Positions 8,746 to 17,444 of a stretch of 64,000 nt of DNA are shown here, piece after piece. Source of the stretch: an uncultured Crocinitomix sp. GTDB lineage: Bacteria; Bacteroidota; Bacteroidia; Flavobacteriales_D; Crocinitomicaceae. Position 1 is the stretch's first letter. The number at the start of each line of letters is the position of its first letter. The notes beneath the pieces were generated by a model that searched no databases, was not told the DNA's origin, and worked only from the letters and a program-made list of their open reading frames with translations. The stretch is from assembly GCA_905478225.1 (NCBI GenBank), contig CAJQHR010000037.1, positions 62,001 through 126,000 on the forward strand. Direction: 5' to 3'. Made by a program: the position numbers and the translations under genes.

Positions 8746-10170
8746 TTAACAATCCGCCAAGGTAACCCGAATCGCCAAACCACCTTGCGAGGTTTCTTTA
8801 TAATTCATATGCATGTCCTTTGCCGTTTCACGCATGGTGTTTACAACTTTGTCTAATGGAACTTTTACTTCTTTCGGATCTGTATCTAGCGCTAGTTCAG
8901 CCGCATTTATGGCTTTAATCGCGCCCATTGCATTGCGCTCTATACAAGGAATTTGCACTAAACCTCCAATCGGGTCGCAGGTCAATCCTAAGTGATGTTC
9001 CATAGCTATTTCAGCCGCAATCATCACTTGCTCTGGACTACCGCCCAACAACTCTGTCAAAGCCGCAGCAGCCATTGCTGAAGAAACCCCGATTTCCGCT
9101 TGGCATCCTCCCATTGCGGCCGAGATAGTGGCACCTTTTTTGAAAATACTACCTATTTCACCTGCAACAAGTAAAAAGCGTTTAATCTCGTCAAATCCAG
9201 CTGCGTGGCTTTCTATTACTAAATAGTACATGAGTACTGATGGAATAACTCCTGCACTTCCATTTGTAGGCGCTGTAACAACTCGTCCAAATGAAGCATT
9301 CACTTCATTCACAGAAAGTGCAAGGCAACTTACCCATTTTAAAATTTGTCTAAATTTTACTTCGGTATTTCGAATTTCTGCAATCCACTCTTGAGGATTC
9401 GTATAATGCGCTTCTCCGATTAATGTTTTATGAGAATCGTAGGCTCTTCTTTTTACATTTAGCCCACCAGGCAATCGACCTTCTGTATGACATCCCAAAT
9501 ACATGCATTCGAGCATAGCATCCCAAATACGGTGTAATTCAGTATCAATACCTTCACTTGTTCTGAGTGTTTTTTCATTTTCTAATACAATGTCAGAAAT
9601 AACTAATCCCGTTTTGGCGCAATATTCAGAAAGTTGCGCTGCTTTTTCAATAGGATAGGGGTACGTGCCCGCGTTGACTATTTCCACGGCGTGTTGATCG
9701 TTTTTTTCTTGAACAACAAATCCTCCTCCAATTGAATAGTAAATCTCTTGTGAAAGAATTTCACCGGCACGGTAGGCTGTAAATTTCATCCCGTTTGAAT
9801 GAAAAGGCAAAAATTCATTATTGAAATGAATATCTTCTAGAATATCAAAACCTATCCTTTTTTCATTTCCAAGCAATAAACGCGATTCGTTTCGCACGGC
9901 GTCTAGTGTGGGCTGAATTTCAGCTATTGGCATTCGTTCAGGATCCTTTCCGCACAGGCCTAAAACTAAGGCCATATCCGTTGCGTGTCCTTTTCCAGTC
10001 ATTGAAAGGGAGCCATACAAATCAATTTCAATCGAATCACATAATTTCAACCAGTTATTTTCAGCAAGTAGTTCGAGCCAAACTTCAGCAGCACGCCAAG
10101 GCCCTAAGGTATGTGAACTCGAAGGTCCAACTCCAATTTTGAGCATGTCAAAAACGCTGATGTATTCCAT
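8746..10170 (-). CDS. sdaA: L-serine ammonia-lyase (L-serine dehydratase), iron-sulfur type
   Basis: The 474-residue enzyme converts L-serine to pyruvate and ammonia using a [4Fe-4S] cluster. It is the single-chain form with fused beta and alpha domains. The N-terminus has the diagnostic [20 protein letters not shown], followed later by [10 protein letters not shown] and the cluster cysteines C356 (MGGCQAEIG), C398 (LTCDP) and C409 (IPCIERN). Length is as expected for the family. The start ATG at 10170 is the first in frame. A small 22-nt sequence at 10209-10230 upstream recurs before another minus-strand gene (55181-55202). Confidence 0.93.
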   Translation of the reverse strand: MEYISVFDMLKIGVGPSSSHTLGPWRAAEVWLELLAENNWLKLCDSIEIDLYGSLSMTGKGHATDMALVLGLCGKDPERMPIAEIQPTLDAVRNESRLLLGNEKRIGFDILEDIHFNNEFLPFHSNGMKFTAYRAGEILSQEIYYSIGGGFVVQEKNDQHAVEIVNAGTYPYPIEKAAQLSEYCAKTGLVISDIVLENEKTLRTSEGIDTELHRIWDAMLECMYLGCHTEGRLPGGLNVKRRAYDSHKTLIGEAHYTNPQEWIAEIRNTEVKFRQILKWVSCLALSVNEVNASFGRVVTAPTNGSAGVIPSVLMYYLVIESHAAGFDEIKRFLLVAGEIGSIFKKGATISAAMGGCQAEIGVSSAMAAAALTELLGGSPEQVMIAAEIAMEHHLGLTCDPIGGLVQIPCIERNAMGAIKAINAAELALDTDPKEVKVPLDKVVNTMRETAKDMHMNYKETSQGGLAIRVTLADC

Positions 10171-10367
10171 GGTTTTACGTAGAATTAAGTGAGTAAATTT
10201 AGTTTAATTTTAAGGATTCATGTTGTTTTAATTTGATTATCATCAAGTGAGCAGAAAATGCAAGAAAATAGGCGTCCAATTTTCACAACGCTAGATTTTC
10301 ACTACCATTTAATAAATAGCAGGTACCGAATTGACTTAAAGTGTTAATTTTACAAAAAAATCGAACT

Positions 10368-11405
10368 GTGAAATACCTTTATATTACTTTTTGCCTTTTA
10401 GTTTTAGCCGCGTGTGGTGGCGATTCAGATGATCCTATTGATATCATAGATCAGCCAAATGATGACACAACCGTTGTTGCATTTGATTCTTTAAAGTTTT
10501 TCAATGATCAAGTTGCTGCCAATCCAGGCAATTCTGACTGGTTATTTAAAAGAGCAGTGTATTCCTTAGGAAAAGGAAATGCCGCGTCTTCAAAGGCAGA
10601 TTTAGAACTTGCTATGCGTGTTGACTCCATGAACATGGATGTCCATTTGTTGTATGGTAATCTCCAGCTCTCAATGACGCATTTGGATACGAGTAAATTT
10701 CATTATGAGTATATTTTAGAGCGCGACAGTTCCAATACTGGAGCATTAATAGGGATGAGTAAATTATACGCCTTGCTAAATAATTCCGCAATGGCAGATA
10801 TTTATATTAGTTCTGCCTTAACCGTTGATCCATACATGGCAGAGGCCTATTTTATGCGTGGAATTGTTTACCGATCAGATTATTACGAAACAGCTCGTCA
10901 AGAGAGTTGGGATATCGCAGTTTCATCCTTTCAAACATGTGTAGAGCAAGATCCAGATTATTATTCCGCTTATATTGAAATGGGCGTAATGTATGATCAA
11001 GCAGGGTCTGAACTGTCGCTAGAATATTATAACTCGGCGTTGGATATTTTTCCAGAAAGTCAAGAAGCATGGTACAATATCGGAATGTATCACCAGACAA
11101 GAGGAAACGTGAATAAAGCGTTGAGCGCCTACACCACTCTAAACGAGTTGGATTCCGCTTGGGCAGACCCTTATTATAATCAAGGGTACTTACATTTGTT
11201 AATGACGAAGGATTTAGATAGCGCAATTTATTATTTCACAAAGGCAACGGATCTTGATCCAGAATATTTTCAAGCTTATAATAACTTAGGCTTGGCTTAC
11301 GAAACTAAAGGAGATCTCGATAACGCTAAAAAATCATATCAACTGGCTGTTGAAGCCAATCCAGATTTTCAATTGGCAAAAGATAATTTGGATAGGGTAA
11401 AGTAA
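10368..11405 (+). CDS. TPR-repeat lipoprotein
   Basis: The protein is about 345 residues from the GTG at 10368, which gives the lipoprotein signal VKYLYITFCLLVLAAC with the lipid-modified cysteine at position 16. A second GTG at 10341 would add nine residues in front of the signal and looks less likely. An acidic linker follows, then seven or eight TPR units covering nearly all of the mature protein, such as AYNNLGLAYETKGDLDNAKK. It is probably an envelope scaffold protein with an unknown partner. Its stop overlaps the next start by one base (TAATG). Confidence 0.78.
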   Translation: MKYLYITFCLLVLAACGGDSDDPIDIIDQPNDDTTVVAFDSLKFFNDQVAANPGNSDWLFKRAVYSLGKGNAASSKADLELAMRVDSMNMDVHLLYGNLQLSMTHLDTSKFHYEYILERDSSNTGALIGMSKLYALLNNSAMADIYISSALTVDPYMAEAYFMRGIVYRSDYYETARQESWDIAVSSFQTCVEQDPDYYSAYIEMGVMYDQAGSELSLEYYNSALDIFPESQEAWYNIGMYHQTRGNVNKALSAYTTLNELDSAWADPYYNQGYLHLLMTKDLDSAIYYFTKATDLDPEYFQAYNNLGLAYETKGDLDNAKKSYQLAVEANPDFQLAKDNLDRVK

Positions 11406-12025
11406 TGGATTGGATGCAGAAATTGCGGAACCCCTTTATTCAGCAATACGCCGTTGAAATTCTATTCCCACTGTTAGGATACTTCTTTTTTGATTGGGAT
11501 ATTTTAATCATAGGGGTTTATTATTTAGTGGATCATCTCTGCTCTCAAATCCTGTTTTTTAGAAGAGCTCATTGGGTGAATGTAAAAGGATGTAATTCTG
11601 TTGGTAATCAAATTTTATTGGGCGCAATATTGGCCTTTATTTTATTTTTGGGCGCCGAAGTAATGGGGTTCAATTATGTCATTATGGAAACGCAGAACAT
11701 GAATCAAGCTGCGGTTATTGAAGGTTTTTATTCATTTGCACTTTCCGAATTATGGTTATTGTTCCCAATCGTGCTATATGTATATCATCTCAAAGATTCA
11801 TTTACATTTTATGCACGTCGTCAGTATTTAACATTGAACTTCAAATCTTATGTTTTCTGGGATGCAGTGAGTGGTTTAATCATTCTGCTTTTGTTTGCAC
11901 TCGGCGCTTTTTTATGGGTGAAGTTTTCCATTCAAAATGCGTTAATAATTTTCGTGTTTATTGGAGTTAAGATAGGATTTGATTTAACAATTAAGAAATT
12001 GATAGAGAAGAAGTCTTTATTATAA
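11405..12025 (+). CDS. Multi-pass membrane protein of unknown function
   Basis: The 206-residue product has about five hydrophobic segments (for example LFPLLGYFFFDWDILIIGVYY, FILFLGAEVMGF, LWLLFPIVLYVYHL and a C-terminal pair) and short polar loops. It shares a 1-base stop/start overlap with the TPR lipoprotein upstream, so the two are translationally coupled and may function together in the envelope. I recognise no catalytic motif. It may belong to a DUF family of small Bacteroidota membrane proteins, but I cannot name one. Confidence 0.7.
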   Translation: MDWMQKLRNPFIQQYAVEILFPLLGYFFFDWDILIIGVYYLVDHLCSQILFFRRAHWVNVKGCNSVGNQILLGAILAFILFLGAEVMGFNYVIMETQNMNQAAVIEGFYSFALSELWLLFPIVLYVYHLKDSFTFYARRQYLTLNFKSYVFWDAVSGLIILLLFALGAFLWVKFSIQNALIIFVFIGVKIGFDLTIKKLIEKKSLL

Positions 12026-12351
12026 TACCTCACCTCTAAACCTGTTTTGCGCATTTCAGCATTCAACCGTAATCGATTTTGTGAAGTAGAAACCTTCAGT
12101 TTATAAAACCAAAACAATAGGTGTTAAAACCTATTAAAGGACTAAGCATGTCGTTAGACGATAAAAGTCCGCTGTTCAGCGAGAAACTGCGGCCACTTTT
12201 CAAAATTACCCATAATTTCGTAGTCTAACGATTGACCTTTCACAAAAATCTTAATAAATATGGTTGCGTCCTATGTGGGAGCAGGACGTAACATACGAAC
12301 CCGTTAATGCACAGCATTAACGGGTTCGTATGTTACGCAATACGTGTTTTA
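12026..12351. other. Gene-free gap rich in inverted repeats
   Basis: This 326-bp convergent gap holds no credible coding frame. It carries four inverted repeats: a 7-bp stem at 12116-12135 (AATAGGT, 6-base loop, ACCTATT), a 9-bp pair TCGTTAGAC/GTCTAACGA at 12151-12159 and 12223-12231, a 6-bp stem CGTCCT/AGGACG at 12267-12288, and a perfect 24-bp stem at 12287-12337. The density is far above the other gaps in the window. It could be a bidirectional termination region, a structured RNA, or a relic of a small mobile element. Confidence 0.7.
12287..12337. repeat. Perfect 24-bp inverted repeat with 3-base loop
   Basis: The left arm (12287-12310) begins CGTAACATACG and the right arm (12314-12337) is its exact reverse complement, separated by the loop ACA. 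It sits 14 bp beyond the stop codon of the purF-like gene. No run of T follows directly on either strand, so it is not a textbook intrinsic terminator, though it would form a very stable hairpin in RNA from either direction. Confidence 0.9.
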
Positions 12352-14253
12352 TTAATAGGGGCGTTCGCTGCTTCCTTCCATGTAATTAATAAAGGCTTTA
12401 TTCACAACTTTGTTTCCACCAGGGGTTGGATAATCACCAGTGAAATACCAATCTCCTGTATGATTAGGACATGCTATGTGTAAGTTTTCTATTGATTGAT
12501 AGATGATTTTTACTTCAGCATTAATATCTGGTGGTGTTAAAAGTTCTGCCACTTTATCTGAAATGGCTTGCGCCGTAAATGGACGATAAATGTTTTTAAC
12601 GTAGTTCTCAATCTGTTCTTTTTTGAGTTCCTCTTGCGCCTTGCAAAGCTCATACGTCTCTGTTAAAATATTTTCCTGTCCTGTATCTTTCAATAATTCC
12701 ACCGCAGCAACAAATGCAATGAAATCGCCCATTTTTGCCATGTCAATGCCATAACAGTCAGGGTAACGAATTTGCGGCGCACTTGATACTACCACAATCC
12801 GTTTTGGATTTAGGCGATCTAAAATTCTTAAAATACTCTTCTTTAAGGTTGTTCCACGCACAATCGAATCATCTACAACAACTAAATTGTCTTGATGCTC
12901 GCGAACTGTGCCGTAAGTAATGTCATATACGTGAGCTACCAAATCTTCTCGGCCGTCATCTTGTGAGATAAACGTTCTAAGTTTAGTGTCTTTAATTGCA
13001 ATTTTTTCAACGCGGGTTCTTTTGGCTAGAATTTTATGTAATTCGTCGTCAGTAATAGTATCCCCCTTTTCTTTGATGAGGTCAAACTTAACTTTGTTTT
13101 GGTATTTTTCTAATCCTTTTATTAATCCAAAAAAAGATGTTTCTGCCGTATTCGGAATATAGGAAAATACCGAACTGTCAACTTCGCCATCAATTGCTTC
13201 AACGGTTTGTGGAACAATTAATTTCCCTAACTCTTTACGCTCATGGTAAATGTCCTTATCACTAGGTCTTGAAAAATAAATCCGTTCAAATGAACATTGT
13301 TTAAGCGCTCTAGGTTCATTAATTAAATGCTCAGCGATCTCACCTTCTTTTTTAATGATCAGCGCATGTCCAGGAGTTAATTCTTTTACTTGACCTATAT
13401 CCACGTTGAATGCCGTTTGAATAACCGCTCTTTCTGAGGTTACAACACATACTTCATCATCCTCATACCAAAAAGCGGGTCTAATTCCAGATGGATCTCG
13501 TAAAACGAAAGCATCACCATGTCCCATTAAACCACACATTGCATATCCACCGTCCCACATTTCTGAGGACTTTTGAAGAATATTGGCAATGTCTAATTCT
13601 TTTCCAATCAGGTTGTAAACGTCACGGTTTGAATATCCGCGTGGTTTAAAGCTATTATAAAGGTTGGTGTTTTCTTCATCTAAAAAATGACCAATTTTTT
13701 CTAAAACAGTTACCGTGTCCGCCATTGCTTTCGGATGCTGGCCTAGTTTTAAAAGGCGATTGAAAAGTTCATCATTATTGGTCAGGTTAAAATTACCTGC
13801 AACAATTAAACTCCTTGTTTGCCAATTGTTTTGTCTTAAAAATGGATGACAACTTTCGATTGAATTACGACCAAATGTTCCATATCTTAAATGACCTAAA
13901 AACAATTCACCTGTAAATCCAGCATTTGCTTTTAAGTAATCTATGTCTTTTAATAAGGCTGGGTCTTGATCCTCAATTTCTGAAAATCGAGCATTTACCC
14001 TTTTAAAAATGTCTTGAATCGGTTTTTGATCGATTGATCGAACTCTACTTATATAACGCTGTCCTGGCTCAACATCAAATTTAATATTAGCCAAACCAGC
14101 ACCGTCTTGACCCCTATTATGCTGCTTCTCCATGAGAAGATACATTTTATTTAGTCCGTAAAAAGCTGTACCGTATTTTTTAAGGTAGAATTCTAGTGGT
14201 TTTTTTAGCCTAAGAAGGGCAATTCCACATTCGTGTTTGATAGCGTCACTCAT
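12352..14253 (-). CDS. PurF-type glutamine amidotransferase/phosphoribosyltransferase, long form
   Basis: The 633-residue protein combines an N-terminal class II glutamine amidotransferase domain (catalytic Cys9 in KHECGIALL, QHNRGQDGAG at 44-53, GHLRYGT near 120) with a C-terminal phosphoribosyltransferase domain holding the PRPP motif VVVDDSIVRGTT (458-469). Amidophosphoribosyltransferase makes 5-phosphoribosylamine in the first step of purine synthesis. The protein is more than 100 residues longer than the classical PurF of about 500, with extra sequence between the domains and at the end. Bacteroidota carry a conserved long form like this, sometimes beside a classical PurF. Cys9 lies behind a short leader that is probably cleaved. 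The catalytic motifs are intact. Confidence 0.85.
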   Translation of the reverse strand: MSDAIKHECGIALLRLKKPLEFYLKKYGTAFYGLNKMYLLMEKQHNRGQDGAGLANIKFDVEPGQRYISRVRSIDQKPIQDIFKRVNARFSEIEDQDPALLKDIDYLKANAGFTGELFLGHLRYGTFGRNSIESCHPFLRQNNWQTRSLIVAGNFNLTNNDELFNRLLKLGQHPKAMADTVTVLEKIGHFLDEENTNLYNSFKPRGYSNRDVYNLIGKELDIANILQKSSEMWDGGYAMCGLMGHGDAFVLRDPSGIRPAFWYEDDEVCVVTSERAVIQTAFNVDIGQVKELTPGHALIIKKEGEIAEHLINEPRALKQCSFERIYFSRPSDKDIYHERKELGKLIVPQTVEAIDGEVDSSVFSYIPNTAETSFFGLIKGLEKYQNKVKFDLIKEKGDTITDDELHKILAKRTRVEKIAIKDTKLRTFISQDDGREDLVAHVYDITYGTVREHQDNLVVVDDSIVRGTTLKKSILRILDRLNPKRIVVVSSAPQIRYPDCYGIDMAKMGDFIAFVAAVELLKDTGQENILTETYELCKAQEELKKEQIENYVKNIYRPFTAQAISDKVAELLTPPDINAEVKIIYQSIENLHIACPNHTGDWYFTGDYPTPGGNKVVNKAFINYMEGSSERPY

Positions 14254-14280
14254 GAAGCAAAAACTGAATTATTTAGAGTG

Positions 14281-14288
14281 CAAAAATA
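14281..14288 (-). promoter_or_regulatory. Candidate -7 element for the purF-like gene
   Basis: On the minus strand this reads TATTTTTG, an exact match to the Bacteroidota -7 consensus TAnnTTTG, 27 bp before the start codon at 14253. A clean TTTG -33 element at the expected distance is not obvious, so this is tentative. Confidence 0.4.
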
Positions 14289-14348
14289 GGAAAGTCATTT
14301 GTATTAAACACGGTTTAAATTTATAAATAAATATTTTTCAACAGATTC

Positions 14349-14379
14349 TTTGTTAATAAAATTAAACATTGTACATTTG
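14349..14379 (+). promoter_or_regulatory. Bacteroidota-type promoter for rplM-rpsI
   Basis: A TTTG at 14349-14352 is followed after exactly 19 bases by TACATTTG at 14372-14379. This matches the primary sigma factor consensus of Bacteroidota (TTTG, N19-21, TAnnTTTG). Transcription would start near 14385, leaving a leader of about 40 bases before the rplM GTG. Confidence 0.75.
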
Positions 14380-14426
14380 CAGCCCGATTTTGGGAGAATT
14401 GTTTATAAATTAAAAATTAGATTATT

Positions 14427-14882
14427 GTGGATACATTAAGCTACAGAACGATTTCAGGCAACAAGGAAACTGCTAATAAAAAGTGGTTGTTAGTTGACGC
14501 TGAAGGAGAGACGCTAGGAAGACTAGCGAGTAAAGTAGCATTCCTTATTAGAGGGAAACATAAGCCTAATTTCACACCTCACGCTGATTGTGGAGATAAC
14601 GTAATTGTTATCAACGCAGAAAAAATCACCATGACTGGAAACAAGATGGAGACGAAACAATACATTCGTCACACAGGTTATCCAGGTGGACAGAGAATTT
14701 TAACAGCGAGACAGATCATGGAGTCACATCCAGAAAGATTGATCGAAAAGGCTGTGAAGGGAATGTTGCCTAAAAATAAATTAGGGAGTGCTTTGTACAG
14801 AAACTTAAAAATTGTTGTCGGAAGTGAACATAATCATGATGCACAGAAACCGGAAGCGATTAAATTAGATTCAATTAAATAA
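14427..14882 (+). CDS. rplM: 50S ribosomal protein L13
   Basis: The 151-residue protein has L13 features: WLLVDAEGETLGRLASKVA near the N-terminus, then HADCGDNVIVINAEKI and RHTGYPGG. L13 is an early-assembling large-subunit protein that binds 23S rRNA. The GTG start gives MDTLSYRTIS, the usual N-terminus in Bacteroidota. It is followed by rpsI after 4 bp, the near-universal L13-S9 pair. A strong promoter match lies upstream. Confidence 0.97.
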   Translation: MDTLSYRTISGNKETANKKWLLVDAEGETLGRLASKVAFLIRGKHKPNFTPHADCGDNVIVINAEKITMTGNKMETKQYIRHTGYPGGQRILTARQIMESHPERLIEKAVKGMLPKNKLGSALYRNLKIVVGSEHNHDAQKPEAIKLDSIK

Positions 14883-14886
14883 GAAT

Positions 14887-15273
14887 ATGAGTGTAGTTAA
14901 CACATTGGGTAGAAGAAAAACAGCTGTAGCCAGAGTATATCTTTCTGAAGGTACAGGTAAAGTTATCATTAACAAGAGAGAAGTAGGAAACTATTTCAAA
15001 ACTCCTGTTTTATTAGAAAAAATCAATCAACCATTCGCATTAACTGATACTGTCGGGAAATACGACGTAGTAGCAAATATTGACGGTGGTGGAGTAAATG
15101 GTCAAGCGGAAGCGCTTAGATTAGGAATCTCAAGAGCATTGGTTGAAATTTCTGAGGAGAACAAACCTTTATTGAAAGCAGAAGGATTAATGACTAGAGA
15201 TTCTAGAATGGTTGAACGTAAAAAACCAGGACAGAAAAAAGCGAGAAAGAAATTCCAATTCTCGAAACGTTAA
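14887..15273 (+). CDS. rpsI: 30S ribosomal protein S9
   Basis: The 128-residue product shows S9 hallmarks: NTLGRRKTAVARVYL at the N-terminus, GGGVNGQAEALRLGISRAL in the middle, and the basic tail ending KKARKKFQFSKR that reaches the tRNA in the P site. It directly follows rplM. Confidence 0.97.
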   Translation: MSVVNTLGRRKTAVARVYLSEGTGKVIINKREVGNYFKTPVLLEKINQPFALTDTVGKYDVVANIDGGGVNGQAEALRLGISRALVEISEENKPLLKAEGLMTRDSRMVERKKPGQKKARKKFQFSKR

Positions 15274-15465
15274 TCTGTTTCTCCAATTTATTGGGGGAAC
15301 TACCAAAGACGGCTTTTCAAGGAGAGGTCGCGATTTAGTATCTAAATTACTGAGATTACAATTGTACTACTCAGTGGTTGCTTTATCATAAAGTTTCTGC
15401 TATCGCAAACGAAGCAGATTAGAAAAGTAAAAAGAAAGTAAAACAAAATTTAAAAAAACAAAAAA
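15274..15465 (+). promoter_or_regulatory. Structured leader upstream of rpsB-tsf
   Basis: The 192-bp gap before rpsB contains small hairpins (CCAA-TTTA-TTGG near 15281; ATTTAG-TAT-CTAAAT near 15338) and a stronger one at 15396-15418: TCTGCT, bulged A, TCG, loop CAAA, CGA, AGCAGA. An A-rich stretch then leads to the start. rpsB operons in other bacteria are often autoregulated through their leaders, so a regulatory RNA is plausible. Covariation across relatives would be needed to show it. Confidence 0.45.
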
Positions 15466-16323
15466 ATGGCTAGAGCAACATTTGAAGAATTGTTAGAAGC
15501 TGGTGTTCATTTCGGACACTTAAAAAGAAAATGGAACCCATATATGGCTCCATATATCTTTACTGAGAAAAAAGGTATCCACATTATAGATTTAAACAAG
15601 ACGATTGCACATCTTGATCAAGCTTGTGCGGCGTTAAAACAAATCGCAAAATCAGGAAAGAAAATTCTTTTTGTAGCAACTAAGAAACAAGCGAAAGATA
15701 TTCTTGAGGAAACAATCAAACCTACAAGAATGCCATACGTGGTTGAAAGATGGTCTGGAGGAATGTTAACTAACTTCGGAACAATCAGAAAAGCAATCCG
15801 CAAAATGTCAGCAATTGACAAAATGGAAGAAGATGGAACAATGAAAACACTTTCTAAAAGAGAGCGTTTACAGTTGTCTCGTACAAGAGCTAAATTGGAC
15901 AAAAACTACGGTACAATTGCAGACATGACTAGAGTGCCTGCTGCTGTGTTTGTAATTGATGTTTTAAAAGAGCACATTGCTGTTAAAGAAGCAAACAAAT
16001 TAAATATTCCAACTTTTGCAATGGTTGATACAAATTCAGATCCTCGTGATATTGATTTTATCATTCCGTCAAATGATGATGCAACGAAGTCAATCAATAC
16101 GATTATGACTAAAGTTTCTGCTGCTATCATGGAAGGTTTAGAAGAAAGAAAAGTATCAAGAGATAAAGCTAAAGCGAGTAAAGAAGCTGCTGAAGCTGCT
16201 GCTGTTGCAGCTAAGGCTGCTGCTAAAGCAAAAGCTGCCGCTGCTGCTGAGGCAAAAGCAAAAGCTGCTGAAGCTGCAACTGCTGTTGCTGAAGAGGCAC
16301 CAAAAGGTACTGAAGAAAAATAA
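15466..16323 (+). CDS. rpsB: 30S ribosomal protein S2 with Ala/Lys-rich tail
   Basis: The 285-residue protein has the S2 core: LLEAGVHFGHLKRKWNPYMA, IHIIDLNKT, FVATKKQAK and ERWSGGMLTNFGTI, and later VDTNSDPRDIDFIIPSNDDA. The last 50 or so residues are an Ala/Lys/Glu-rich helical tail (about 232-285) not present in short S2 proteins; tails of this kind are seen in some Bacteroidota. It is followed after 45 bp by tsf, the conserved pairing. Confidence 0.97.
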   Translation: MARATFEELLEAGVHFGHLKRKWNPYMAPYIFTEKKGIHIIDLNKTIAHLDQACAALKQIAKSGKKILFVATKKQAKDILEETIKPTRMPYVVERWSGGMLTNFGTIRKAIRKMSAIDKMEEDGTMKTLSKRERLQLSRTRAKLDKNYGTIADMTRVPAAVFVIDVLKEHIAVKEANKLNIPTFAMVDTNSDPRDIDFIIPSNDDATKSINTIMTKVSAAIMEGLEERKVSRDKAKASKEAAEAAAVAAKAAAKAKAAAAAEAKAKAAEAATAVAEEAPKGTEEK

Positions 16324-16368
16324 TTAGATTAAAAATTCCGGTTTTAAATCGGGCAAAAGAATAAGCAA

Positions 16369-17334
16369 ATGAAAATTACAGCTTCACTCGTAAATGAGCT
16401 AAGACAAAAAACTGGTGCAGGAATGATGGACTGCAAGAACGCACTAGTTGAAGCAGATGGAGATATGCAAGGTGCTATCGACGTTCTAAGAAAAAAAGGA
16501 CAAAGAGTTGCAGAAAAAAGAGCAGACAGAGATTCTAGCGAAGGTGCTGCAATTTCAAAAATTAATGCAGATAACACAGTTGGTGTTGCAATTGTATTAG
16601 GATGTGAGACTGATTTCGTTGGAAAAAACGAAGGATTTCAAACGTTAGCTAGTCAATTCGCAGATATTGCAATTAATTTTGACAACATGGATGATTTCTT
16701 AGCTGCTGATTTTGGCGGAATGACCGTTGCTGAAAAATTAATTGAGCAAACTGGTGTAATTGGAGAGAAATTAGAAATCAAAGCTTTTGAAAAATTAGAA
16801 GCTCCGTATGTAGGTACTTATGTACACATTAACAAAATTGCTGCCCTAGTAGGGTTAAACAAACAAGTTGATAGTGCCGCAACACTTACTAAAGATCTTT
16901 CTATGCAAGTAGCTTCTATGGGAGCAACACAATTATCTTACAAAGATTTTACTCCAGAATTTGTAGCCTCTGAAACAGAAGCTAGAATTGCGGTGATTGA
17001 AAAAGACAATATTGAATTAGGACGTTTAGGTAAAACACTTAAAAATGTACCTAAGTATATTTCAATGGCTCAAATAACTGAAGAAGTTTTAGCTGAAGCT
17101 GAAAAGGAAGCTAAAGAGCAATTGGCTGCTGAAGGTAAGCCTGAACAAATTTGGGATAGAATTTTACCTGGTAAAATGGATCGCTATATTTCTGACAATA
17201 CAACATTGGATCAAGAAAAATGTTTGTTAGATCAAAAATTCATTAAAGACGAAAAGATGAGCGTTGCCGATTATGTATCTTCTAACGGAGATGGATTGGA
17301 TGTGACAGGATTCAAACGCGTTGCACTAGGTTAA
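16369..17334 (+). CDS. tsf: Translation elongation factor Ts
   Basis: The 321-residue protein starts with the EF-Ts UBA-like segment VNELRQKTGAGMMDCKNAL followed by GDMQGAIDVLRKKG, and contains the exchange-domain motif CETDFVGKNEGF. EF-Ts recycles EF-Tu by exchanging GDP for GTP. It is the second gene of the rpsB-tsf unit and is followed by a strong intrinsic terminator at 17346-17375. Confidence 0.97.
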   Translation: MKITASLVNELRQKTGAGMMDCKNALVEADGDMQGAIDVLRKKGQRVAEKRADRDSSEGAAISKINADNTVGVAIVLGCETDFVGKNEGFQTLASQFADIAINFDNMDDFLAADFGGMTVAEKLIEQTGVIGEKLEIKAFEKLEAPYVGTYVHINKIAALVGLNKQVDSAATLTKDLSMQVASMGATQLSYKDFTPEFVASETEARIAVIEKDNIELGRLGKTLKNVPKYISMAQITEEVLAEAEKEAKEQLAAEGKPEQIWDRILPGKMDRYISDNTTLDQEKCLLDQKFIKDEKMSVADYVSSNGDGLDVTGFKRVALG

Positions 17335-17345
17335 TTACTTATTTA

Positions 17346-17375
17346 AATCCTGACTTTTTAGTCAGGATTTTTTTT
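17346..17375 (+). terminator. Intrinsic terminator after tsf
   Basis: Perfect 9-bp stem AATCCTGAC / GTCAGGATT with loop TTTTTA, followed by a run of T. It lies 12 bp after the tsf stop. Confidence 0.92.
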
Positions 17376-17444
17376 GCCTAAAAATTAATTATTGATTCGT
17401 CCACCTCTAGTGGAGAGTTCATAACAAGAAAAAAAACTAAACCA

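Noticed and set aside
10852-11226. 124-residue minus-strand ORF
   Set aside because: It is antisense to the TPR lipoprotein, whose repeats and lipobox are clear on the plus strand.
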